DNA from: a bacterium
GTDB taxonomy: Archaea; Nanobdellota; Nanobdellia; Pacearchaeales; GW2011-AR1
DNA: 5,505 bases
Reading direction: 5' to 3'
Assembly: GCA_030588935.1 (NCBI GenBank)
Contig: JAUUWR010000066.1
Span: 1-5,505 of the forward strand
Part shown: in pieces, positions 1 through 5,505 of the stretch
Layout: every line of letters begins with the position of its first letter
Position numbering within the stretch: position 1 is the stretch's first letter
Translations under genes and position numbers: made by a program
The notes under the pieces: generated by a model
The model's database searches: none
The model's input: only the letters and a program-made list of their open reading frames with translations
What the model was told of the DNA's origin: nothing

Positions 1-733
1 GATTTCCAGTTCCAATATTTATGCATTCTCCAGAAACGTCTAAAATAGCTGCAAGATATGCTGCTTCTGCAACATCTTTAACAAATACAAAATCTCGCTT
101 TTGTGTTCCATCATCAATAATTGTTAAAGGCAAATTATTCAATTTTTGTGTTAGAAAAACCTTAAATACAGCTCCATAAGCATTATTACTCCCCGCTCTT
201 GGTCCATACACATTAAATAATCTTAAAGAAACAATGGGTAAATTATACACTTTATTCCAATGAAATACATATTCTTCACCAAGGTGTTTTGTTAAAGCAT
301 AAGGATATTTTGGTCTTATTTCTGCTGTTTCAGGGGTGGGATATTTATCTGGGATTCCATAACAACTTGAAGAAGCTGTATAGATAAATTTTTTAAGTTT
401 TTTGGATTTTCTTGCAGCTTCAAGTGTTTTTAGAGTTCCAGTAACATTTGCTTCATGATAATCAAAGGGGTTTTCCATTGAAGGAACAATATCAGCTAAG
501 CCAGCAATATGGAATACATAATCAGCTTGCTCAAATATATTATCATCCAGATTTTTTGCAACATCCATTTTGTAAAATTCATAATTTAAATTATCCTTAA
601 ACATTTCAACATTTTCTTTCTGACCAGTTATCATATTATCAATTACCTTAACTTTCCAGCCTTGTTCTAACAAATATTCTGCAATATGAGAACCGATAAA
701 ACCAGCTCCACCCGTAACAATAGCTTCTATCAT
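1..733 (-). CDS. NAD-dependent sugar-nucleotide epimerase/dehydratase (extended SDR), 3' end cut by window
   Basis: Reading the minus strand from the ATG at 733 gives 244 codons with no stop, running off the left edge. The N-terminus carries the Rossmann NAD(P)-binding glycine motif TGGAGFIGS (residues 7-15). Further on come a serine-rich catalytic segment ASSSCYG (120-126), the catalytic pair YxxxK as YALTK (145-149), the LFNVYGPR segment (172-179) typical of GalE/RmlB-like enzymes, and QKRDFVFVKDV (211-221), where such enzymes contact the nucleotide sugar. Family members are usually about 310-330 residues, so perhaps 70 C-terminal residues are missing. These cytosolic enzymes epimerise or dehydrate UDP-, dTDP- or GDP-sugars through a 4-keto intermediate. 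The substrate cannot be told here: UDP-glucose/GlcNAc 4-epimerase and 4,6-dehydratase are both possible. It is transcribed away from the radical SAM/TPP operon, and the shared intergenic region and likely sugar theme suggest one pathway. Confidence 0.93.
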   Translation of the reverse strand, partial: MIEAIVTGGAGFIGSHIAEYLLEQGWKVKVIDNMITGQKENVEMFKDNLNYEFYKMDVAKNLDDNIFEQADYVFHIAGLADIVPSMENPFDYHEANVTGTLKTLEAARKSKKLKKFIYTASSSCYGIPDKYPTPETAEIRPKYPYALTKHLGEEYVFHWNKVYNLPIVSLRLFNVYGPRAGSNNAYGAVFKVFLTQKLNNLPLTIIDDGTQKRDFVFVKDVAEAAYLAAILDVSGECINIGTGN

Positions 734-754
734 ATTTTTAAAAGAATAATCTTT

Positions 755-762
755 CTTTTAAG
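755..762 (-). promoter_or_regulatory. Possible archaeal-type TATA box for the epimerase gene
   Basis: On the minus strand the octamer CTTAAAAG lies with its centre about 25 bases before the ATG at 733. That is where a TATA box would fall for a leaderless or nearly leaderless archaeal transcript. No good Shine-Dalgarno sequence precedes the ATG. The surroundings are AT-rich, so a chance match is quite possible. Confidence 0.3.
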
Positions 763-796
763 TTTTATTGAGATGAATACTAAGTATAGAAATCCT

Positions 797-804
797 TTTA
801 AATA
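797..804 (+). promoter_or_regulatory. Probable archaeal-type TATA box for the radical SAM/TPP operon
   Basis: TTTAAATA matches the archaeal TATA-box consensus well and is centred about 24 bases before the ATG at 824. Transcription starting about 25 bases downstream would begin at or next to the run of three ATG codons at 824, 827 and 830, giving a leaderless mRNA. No Shine-Dalgarno-like sequence lies in front of these ATGs, which fits. This is the only strong promoter candidate for the following five genes. Confidence 0.45.
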
Positions 805-823
805 ACTCTTTTTACATACAAAA

Positions 824-1876
824 ATGATGATGGACATTGATAACCATAAGTTAATATACCACCCAGACAGAGTTGCTGAATGGCTTAAAGAAGGAGATTG
901 TTATCCTGTTTATGCTGAAATTGGCCCTACAAATAAATGCAACCACAAATGTATTTTTTGTGCATTAGATTGGATAAAACATGGAAATTATGATATAGAC
1001 AAAGACATCATGCTAAAAACTCTTGAAGATATGGCTTCTCAGGGAGTTAAGTCAATTATGTTTGCAGGAGAAGGTGAACCTTTATTACACAAAGATATTT
1101 CTGATTTTGTAATAAAAACTAAAGAGACAGGGATAGATGTTTCAATTACTACTAATGGTGTTTTATTTGATAATGAAAAAGCAGAAAACTGTTTACCTTA
1201 TCTATCTTGGATAAGATTTAGTATTGATGCAGGGACAGCAGAGAATTATTCTAAAATTCATCAAACCAAAGAAAAGGATTTTGATAAAGTTATTAGAAAT
1301 ATAGAAAATACAGTAAAAATAAGAAATAAAAAAGCATTAGAGACTACAATAGGGGCACAATATTTATTAATTCCTCAAAATACTAAAGAAGTGCTAAGAT
1401 TTGCAGAAATTATGGGGGGAATAGGGGCAGACAATATTCAAATTAAACCTTATTCACGACACCCTAATAGCAAGAATAAGTTTGTAATAAATTATAAAGA
1501 CTATGCTAATTTGGAAACCGAGCTTAATAAATTGAATTCAGAGGATTTTAAAGTATTTTTTAGAAGAAAGGCGATGCAACGATTACAAGATAAAGGAGAT
1601 TATAATTATTGTTATGGACTGCCTTTTTTTACTTTAATAGATGCTAAAGGTAATATAATTCCCTGCAATTTATTTTATGAAAATAAGGAATTTTCATATG
1701 GGAATTTATATAAGCAAAGTTTTAATGAAATTTGGAAAGGGGAACGAAGAAAAGAAGTTTTAGAAAAATTAAAAAGAAAAGGAGTTCAGGGTTGTAGAGA
1801 AGGTTGTAGATTAGATCCACCTAATAGATATTTACATAGATTAAAGAGCCCCCAACCCCATGATAATTTTATATAA
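824..1876 (+). CDS. Radical SAM protein with SPASM/twitch-type C-terminal domain (paralogue 1)
   Basis: This 350-residue protein has the radical SAM cluster motif CNHKCIFC (Cys39, Cys43, Cys46), which binds the [4Fe-4S] cluster that cleaves S-adenosylmethionine. A GGE-like SAM-binding motif, GEGEP (82-86), and a TTNG strand (about 109-112) follow. The C-terminus has Cys263, then Gly276-x4-Cys281, then Cys324-x3-Cys328, the spacing of a SPASM/twitch domain likely to hold one auxiliary Fe-S cluster. The protein ends in HDNFI. It is homologous along its whole length to the gene at 3033. SPASM proteins modify peptides, sugars or other small molecules; no precursor peptide is seen nearby, so a small-molecule or sugar substrate seems likelier, which is inference. 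The start may be any of three consecutive ATGs (824, 827, 830). It leads the operon and its TAA shares one base with the next ATG. Confidence 0.9.
   Translation: MMMDIDNHKLIYHPDRVAEWLKEGDCYPVYAEIGPTNKCNHKCIFCALDWIKHGNYDIDKDIMLKTLEDMASQGVKSIMFAGEGEPLLHKDISDFVIKTKETGIDVSITTNGVLFDNEKAENCLPYLSWIRFSIDAGTAENYSKIHQTKEKDFDKVIRNIENTVKIRNKKALETTIGAQYLLIPQNTKEVLRFAEIMGGIGADNIQIKPYSRHPNSKNKFVINYKDYANLETELNKLNSEDFKVFFRRKAMQRLQDKGDYNYCYGLPFFTLIDAKGNIIPCNLFYENKEFSYGNLYKQSFNEIWKGERRKEVLEKLKRKGVQGCREGCRLDPPNRYLHRLKSPQPHDNFI
1865..1876 (+). repeat. Copy 1 of a 12-base sequence shared by the ends of the two radical SAM paralogues
   Basis: AATTTTATATAA encodes Asn-Phe-Ile-stop and recurs exactly at 4134-4145, at the end of the paralogue. 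Identical codons are used in both. The match most likely reflects common descent plus AT-rich codon use; it is listed because it confirms the reading frame and the TAA as a true stop at both gene ends. Confidence 0.5.
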
Positions 1877-2505
1877 TGAGGAACAAAATAATAAAGGATG
1901 AGTTAATAGTATTTGAAGAAAGAATTGCACGATTATTTGAGCAAGCACAGATACCTTATCCTATACATCTTTCTGGGGGAAATGAAGATCAGTTAATAGA
2001 AATATTTAAAGAAATAAATGAGGGAGATTATATCTTTTCAACACATCGTTCCCATTATCATTATCTTTTAGCGGGGGGTTCACCAGAAAATTTAGAGAAA
2101 ATGATTTTACAAGGAAAAAGTATGCATATTTATGATAAACATTTAAACTTCTTAAGTTCATCTATACTTGCGGGATGTTCAGGAATTGCAGCAGGTGTGG
2201 CTTTGGCATTAAAAAGAAAAAATTCAAATAAGAAAGCATGGTGTTTTGTTGGAGATGGAGGGGAAGATGAAGGGCATTTTTATGAAGCTGTGAAATATGT
2301 TGATGGTCATGATTTACCATGCACATTTATAATAGAGGATAATAATAGGTCTGTTGAGACATCTAAAGAAGCAAGATATGGAAAATCAGAAATTAAATGG
2401 CCGAAATGTGTAAGAAGGTATCATTATGTTCCTACTTATCCTCATGTCGGAACAGGAAAATGGGTTAATTTTTCAGGAATTAAAGTAGGGATGGGATGGA
2501 TGTAA
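1876..2505 (+). CDS. Thiamine-diphosphate-dependent enzyme, alpha-type (PP-domain) subunit, transketolase/E1 family
   Basis: This 209-residue protein carries the TPP and metal-binding motif that begins GDGGEDEG (126-133) and ends in Asn156-Asn157, with the usual ~30-residue spacing. Upstream, STHRSHYHYLLAGG (from about residue 55) and a KSMHIYD segment match the region before the TPP motif in E1-alpha dehydrogenase subunits. It ends about 50 residues after the NN pair, shorter than typical E1-alpha proteins of 320 or more. This half binds the diphosphate and Mg2+ of TPP and would need a pyrimidine-binding partner, which the next gene supplies. Together they should cleave or join C-C bonds next to a carbonyl; whether as transketolase, 2-oxoacid dehydrogenase or acyloin-type synthase is not decidable here. 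Its ATG overlaps the upstream TAA by one base and its TAA directly abuts the next ATG, implying coupled translation. Confidence 0.88.
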   Translation: MRNKIIKDELIVFEERIARLFEQAQIPYPIHLSGGNEDQLIEIFKEINEGDYIFSTHRSHYHYLLAGGSPENLEKMILQGKSMHIYDKHLNFLSSSILAGCSGIAAGVALALKRKNSNKKAWCFVGDGGEDEGHFYEAVKYVDGHDLPCTFIIEDNNRSVETSKEARYGKSEIKWPKCVRRYHYVPTYPHVGTGKWVNFSGIKVGMGWM

Positions 2506-2595
2506 ATGAAATATAAAGATGCAATAAAACAATCAATGGAAATGTTAGCTGAAAATGAAAATACTATTTTTTTAGGATATAATATAAGATATGGA

Positions 2596-2598
2596 TAA
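2596..2598 (+). other. In-frame premature TAA in the TPP beta subunit
   Basis: The stop follows GGA (Gly30) and precedes AAA GCT TAT GGG, in the middle of what reads as a continuous conserved segment (YG-stop-KAYGT). It is a single-codon interruption: the frame before and after is the same, so a one-base substitution (for example from TCA, TTA, AAA, CAA or GAA) would explain it. TAA serves as a normal stop in the neighbouring genes. Confidence 0.85.
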
Positions 2599-3020
2599 AA
2601 AGCTTATGGGACCTTAACTAATATCTCTAATAACAAAAAAATAGAAACCCCTGTAGCAGAAAATTTAATGGTAGGACTTGCAACAGGATTAGCTTTAGAA
2701 GGATATAGACCAATTATTTATTTTGAAAGACATGATTTTATGTTAAATGCTCTTGATGGAATAGTCAATCATCTTAGTAAGATAGAGAGGATGTCTGGGG
2801 GAGATTATAAAACACCTGTTACCATAAGAGCAGTAATAGGATCAAGATATCCTCTTAATCCAGGCCCCCAACATACACAAGATTTTACAGAAGCATTTAA
2901 AAAAATGATAGATTTTCCCATTTATGAACCAAAAACATCTTCAGAAGTAATAAAAATCTATGAAATAGTTAAAAATTCAAAAAGACCTTTGATGGTTATA
3001 GAAAGAAAAGACCTATACGA

Positions 3021-3026
3021 AGAGGA
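3021..3026 (+). promoter_or_regulatory. Shine-Dalgarno-like site for the second radical SAM gene
   Basis: AGAGGA lies about 6 bases before the ATG at 3033 and is the best Shine-Dalgarno match among the starts in the window. It supports this ATG, which overlaps the preceding gene's TGA as ATGA and so is probably translationally coupled to it. Other starts in the operon lack a site this good. Confidence 0.4.
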
Positions 3027-3032
3027 TTTTAA

Positions 3033-4145
3033 ATGAAAAAAGAATTGATTCTTGATGGGCATAAATTACCTTGGCATAAAGACAGAATAGAAAAATGGTT
3101 AAAAGGGGAAAGAATTGCTCCAATTACAATAGATTGTGCTCTGACTAGAAAATGTAATTATAAGTGCATTTATTGTTATGGACAATTACAAGCAAATGAC
3201 GAAAAGAGAATGACAAGAGACGTAATTTTTAAATTTCTTGATGATGCAGCAGAAATTGGTGTTAAAGGGATAAGTTTTGTAAGTGACGGGGAAAGTACCT
3301 GTTCTCCCCATTTGTATGAGTCTATTAAGCATGGTAAAAAAAATGGATTAGATATTGCTCTTGGGACAAATGGAGCTCTTCTTAAAAAAGAAAAACTTGA
3401 AGAAATGTTGCCTGATTTGACATATCTTCGTTTTAATTTTTCAGCTGGAGAGCCAAAAAGATATGCAGAAATCATGGGTTGTAGAGAGGAAGATTTTTAT
3501 CAAGTAACAGATATAATAAAAGAATGTATTAAGATAAAGAATCAAAAAAACCTAGATGTGACAATAGGGTTACAAATGGTATTGGTGCCCCGTTTTGGAG
3601 ATCAGATAATACCTCTTGCCAAATTAGGAAGAAAGTTGGGAGTAGATTATACTGTAATTAAACATTGTAGTGATGATGAAAAAGGAAGTCTTGGTATAAA
3701 TTATTCACAGTATTTCGAGCAAGATTTAATAAATAAAATTGAAGAGGCAGAGTCTCTCTCTACGGATAATTACCTATTGAGAGCAAAATGGTCTAAAATT
3801 TTAAGTGGAGGGAAAAGAAAATATAAACAATGTTATGGTCCTCCCTTTATTTTACAGATGTCTGGTTCTGGTTTGGTAGCACCTTGTGGTATGTTCTTTA
3901 ATAGACAATATAAAAAATATCATATAGGGAATATTGTAGAGCAATCCTTCAAAGAAATCTGGCAGAGTGATAGGTATTGGGAAGTTATGGACTATATCTC
4001 TTCTGATAAGTTTGATGCAAGGACAATGTGCGGAACTCTTTGCTTACAGCATAAAGTTAATGAATATTTGGATGTTCTTAAGAGGGGCAAAATAGAATTA
4101 GAATCTCCAAAAGGCATGTATCCTAAACATATAAATTTTATATAA
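3033..4145 (+). CDS. Radical SAM protein with SPASM/twitch-type C-terminal domain (paralogue 2)
   Basis: This 370-residue protein has the radical SAM motif CNYKCIYC (Cys41, Cys45, Cys48), a SAM-binding GGE-type strand altered to SDGES (84-88), and a GTNG strand. The C-terminal auxiliary-cluster cysteines are Cys267, Cys285 (in G-x4-C) and Cys333-x3-Cys337, and it ends in HINFI. The 18-residue step between the first two and the C-x3-C pair match the gene at 824 exactly. The N-termini also align (HKL...H.DR...WLK before the cluster motif), so the two are paralogues, though divergent enough to suggest different substrates or successive steps. Extra cysteines lie at Cys35 and Cys90. The start overlaps the TPP beta gene by four bases (ATGA), placing it in the same operon. 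The substrate is unknown; a sugar or glycan precursor is inferred from context only. Confidence 0.9.
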   Translation: MKKELILDGHKLPWHKDRIEKWLKGERIAPITIDCALTRKCNYKCIYCYGQLQANDEKRMTRDVIFKFLDDAAEIGVKGISFVSDGESTCSPHLYESIKHGKKNGLDIALGTNGALLKKEKLEEMLPDLTYLRFNFSAGEPKRYAEIMGCREEDFYQVTDIIKECIKIKNQKNLDVTIGLQMVLVPRFGDQIIPLAKLGRKLGVDYTVIKHCSDDEKGSLGINYSQYFEQDLINKIEEAESLSTDNYLLRAKWSKILSGGKRKYKQCYGPPFILQMSGSGLVAPCGMFFNRQYKKYHIGNIVEQSFKEIWQSDRYWEVMDYISSDKFDARTMCGTLCLQHKVNEYLDVLKRGKIELESPKGMYPKHINFI

Positions 4146-4151
4146 ATTTAA
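4130..4151 (+). repeat. Imperfect tandem 11-base AT repeat at a gene junction
   Basis: TATAAATTTTA (4130-4140) is followed at once by TATAAATTTAA (4141-4151), differing at one base. It covers the last codons and stop of the second radical SAM gene and the 7-base gap before the ATG at 4153. The first TATAAA lies about 21 bases before that ATG, so an internal TATA-box promoter for the last gene is conceivable. In such AT-rich sequence chance is a strong alternative. Confidence 0.35.
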
Positions 4152-4152
4152 A

Positions 4153-5433
4153 ATGGGAGAAAAGGAATCAAAAAAAATACTTCTAACGACAATGCCTACA
4201 GAAGGTGAGTTTGTAAATTGGACAACTCCAAAATTTTTTACCCCCAACACAGTAAAATATATGCCATTAGGAATACTTTCTTTGGCCACTAATTTATCAG
4301 AAAAGCACGAAATTATTATATTAGACCCGTCAAGTAGGGGTTATAATATTGAGGAAACAATAGAAGAGATAGAAAAAGAAAATCCAGATGTTTTAGGTTT
4401 GTCAGTGCCTACAAGAAGGGTTTATGCTATGAATGAAATTTTGAAAAAAACCTCATCAATATACAAAGTAGTAGGGGGGCCTCATGCAACTTATTATGCA
4501 GATCAGATATTAAAAGCAAGAGCTGATGCTGTATTTGTTGGGTCTCTTGCAGATTTAGAATTTAAAGAAGCTGTTGAAAAAGAAGTTAAAGGAATTGTAA
4601 GATGTAACACTAAGATTAATGAAATTAAATTCCCTAAAAGAGATTTTTTAGATATAGAATATTATTTTCCTCCTTCTGAAGGTGTTCTTTTTCAGGCAGA
4701 AAATCGAATGCCTATGTTTTCAAGCATAGGATGTCCAAATAAATGTGTTTTTTGCAATGTTCAATTAAAAAGGATTCAATATAAAAAACCCCAAACTGTA
4801 GTTGATGAAATGGAATATCTTTATTCAATAGGTTGCAGAAGTGTTCATATTTTAGACGATAATTTTAACATTCGTTCTAGCCATTTAAATGGCATATTAG
4901 ATGAAATGGAAGATAAGGGGTTAAATATTGAGTGGAGTGGTAGGGGGCAAGTTAAAATGAACTTAAATTTAATAGAAAGGTTATCGTTTAATAATTTTAA
5001 AAGAATTCATGTTGGAATTGAAGCACTTGACGATGATATATTAAGATTTTTAAACAAAAATCAGACTATCCAAGATATAGAAAAATTCTGTGAGATAACA
5101 AATAAAAATAATATAGATATTTTAGGATATTTTATTTTAGGAAATCCTGTTGAAACAGATAAATATAGATCTAAACTGCCTGAGAGAATTAGAGAATTGG
5201 GAATAAAGTATCCTTTTTTCAACATTCTTTTTCCAGAACCAAATACACCTTATTATACACAATTATTAAATGAAGGCTTTTATAAGAAAGATTATTGGGG
5301 CGAATACATGAGACGTCCTACACCTTATTTTGAGATTCCATACCCTTATGGAGAAAAAAGAAAACAAGAAGTCATTACATATACCAATGAATTAATAGAG
5401 AATTTTAAACAAGAACCTGAAATGGATCTCTAA
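4153..5433 (+). CDS. Radical SAM protein with N-terminal cobalamin-binding-like domain
   Basis: This 426-residue protein has the two-domain plan of B12-binding radical SAM enzymes. Residues ~8-145 form the Rossmann-like B12-binding region: MPLGILSLA (37-45), ILDPSSRG (56-63), ENPDVLGLSVPT (76-87) and the conserved VGGPHAT (107-113). The radical SAM domain follows, with SIGCPNKCVFC (Cys194, Cys198, Cys201), an HILDDNF strand, HVGIEALDDD, and FILGNPVETD near the C-terminal part of the barrel. The family includes methyltransferases acting on unactivated carbons and other C-C or C-H chemistry. The classical DxHxxG cobalamin-ligand motif is DPSSRG here, with Ser in place of His, and the usual GEGE after VGGPH reads GSLAD, so B12 binding may be base-off without a His ligand or may be lost. 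It starts 7 bases after the preceding stop and has no Shine-Dalgarno sequence. It is probably the last gene of the operon. Confidence 0.9.
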   Translation: MGEKESKKILLTTMPTEGEFVNWTTPKFFTPNTVKYMPLGILSLATNLSEKHEIIILDPSSRGYNIEETIEEIEKENPDVLGLSVPTRRVYAMNEILKKTSSIYKVVGGPHATYYADQILKARADAVFVGSLADLEFKEAVEKEVKGIVRCNTKINEIKFPKRDFLDIEYYFPPSEGVLFQAENRMPMFSSIGCPNKCVFCNVQLKRIQYKKPQTVVDEMEYLYSIGCRSVHILDDNFNIRSSHLNGILDEMEDKGLNIEWSGRGQVKMNLNLIERLSFNNFKRIHVGIEALDDDILRFLNKNQTIQDIEKFCEITNKNNIDILGYFILGNPVETDKYRSKLPERIRELGIKYPFFNILFPEPNTPYYTQLLNEGFYKKDYWGEYMRRPTPYFEIPYPYGEKRKQEVITYTNELIENFKQEPEMDL

Positions 5434-5505
5434 AAAAGAAAAGAATAAATTCATTTGAAGTTTTATATTTTTGACATTAATTATTAACATAGTCTTAAAT
5501 TATAT
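5434..5505. other. AT-rich region downstream of the operon, no gene seen
   Basis: No coding sequence is visible in these 72 bases. A T-rich stretch on the plus strand (5461-5472, TTTTATATTTTT) could act as an archaeal-type U-rich terminator, since there is no convincing hairpin for a bacterial one. At the extreme right edge CTTAAATTATAT resembles a TATA element that could serve a gene beyond the window. Both are weak calls. Confidence 0.3.

Larger units (their letters stand above)
2506..3036 (+). pseudogene. TPP-dependent enzyme beta-type (Pyr-domain) subunit, interrupted by in-frame TAA
   Basis: From the ATG at 2506 the frame reads 30 codons, hits TAA at 2596-2598, then stays open to the TGA at 3034-3036; with the stop counted as a residue the product would be 176 residues. 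Sequence on both sides fits the family: an IFLGYNIRYG strand before the stop and KAYGTL right after it, then TPVAENLMVGLATGLALEG with the expected TPP-activating glutamate (codon 2659-2661, residue 52), FERHDFMLNALDGIVNH, and a GPQHTQDF segment. This is the pyrimidine-binding half of an E1-beta/transketolase active site. The Transketolase_C domain that usually follows in E1-beta proteins (~325 residues) is absent. The only in-frame ATG restart, at 2668, gives 122 residues without the catalytic glutamate. A recent nonsense mutation, a sequencing error, or read-through are all possible; no frameshift is involved. If the TAA is an artefact, this is an intact CDS. Confidence 0.8.

Noticed and set aside
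760..823. Bacterial sigma-70 promoter (TTGAGA near 768 with TATAGA near 785)
   Set aside because: The spacing between the hexamers is about 11 bases, too short for a functional -35/-10 pair.
2596..2598. Genome-wide reassignment of TAA to an amino acid
   Set aside because: Both radical SAM paralogues end with the same Asn-Phe-Ile followed by TAA, so TAA acts as a normal stop there; no other gene in the window has an internal TAA. Pyrrolysine uses TAG, not TAA.
2564..2598. Frameshift at the run of seven T as the cause of the early stop
   Set aside because: Family-like sequence before and after the stop is in the same frame, so no shift is needed and one would break the alignment on one side.
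2606..2617. ATG at 2606 as a restart after the premature stop
   Set aside because: It is out of frame with the beta subunit and meets TAA after three codons.
3176..3475. 99-codon open frame on the minus strand
   Set aside because: It lies wholly inside the second radical SAM gene, antisense to its conserved core, and its product has no recognisable family features.
4098..4289. 63-codon open frame on the minus strand
   Set aside because: It spans the junction of two well-supported plus-strand genes and looks like a chance antisense frame in AT-rich sequence.
1..5505. tRNA, rRNA, CRISPR array, insertion sequence or precursor peptide gene
   Set aside because: I saw no regularly spaced repeats, cloverleaf, transposase-like frame, or short peptide gene next to the radical SAM genes; nearly all the sequence is taken up by the listed genes.

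Overview
This is a strongly AT-rich window with Arg codons mostly AGA/AGG and frequent ATA for Ile. It looks like an accessory biosynthetic locus, most plausibly from an uncultivated archaeon. The archaeal leaning rests on weak evidence: TATA-box-like octamers sit about 20-30 bases before both divergent start codons, and most starts lack a clear Shine-Dalgarno sequence. An AT-rich bacterium cannot be excluded from the sequence alone.

Layout: the left end (1-733, minus strand) holds the N-terminal ~244 residues of an extended short-chain dehydrogenase/reductase (NAD-dependent sugar-nucleotide epimerase/dehydratase), cut by the window edge. A 90-base divergent intergenic region (734-823) follows. 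From 824 to 5433 all genes are on the plus strand and almost touch, as in one operon: a radical SAM protein with a SPASM/twitch-type C-terminus (824-1876); a thiamine-diphosphate (TPP) enzyme alpha-type subunit carrying the GDG...NN motif (1876-2505); its beta-type pyrimidine-binding partner, interrupted by an in-frame TAA at 2596 (2506-3036); a second radical SAM/SPASM-like protein paralogous to the first (3033-4145); and a radical SAM protein with an N-terminal cobalamin-binding-like domain (4153-5433). The last 72 bases hold no gene.

How the genes may work together (inference): a sugar-nucleotide SDR beside a split TPP enzyme and three radical SAM enzymes suggests synthesis of an unusual, perhaps branched or deoxygenated, sugar or other glycan modification for the cell surface. 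The TPP enzyme would handle C-C bond chemistry and the radical SAM enzymes difficult C-H chemistry. No glycosyltransferase or aminotransferase is visible in the window, so the substrate is unknown. The points most worth a second look are the nonsense codon in the TPP beta subunit, which separates the only downstream ATG start from the catalytic glutamate, and the two paralogous radical SAM enzymes that bracket the TPP pair and share cysteine spacing and a common C-terminal Asn-Phe-Ile ending.
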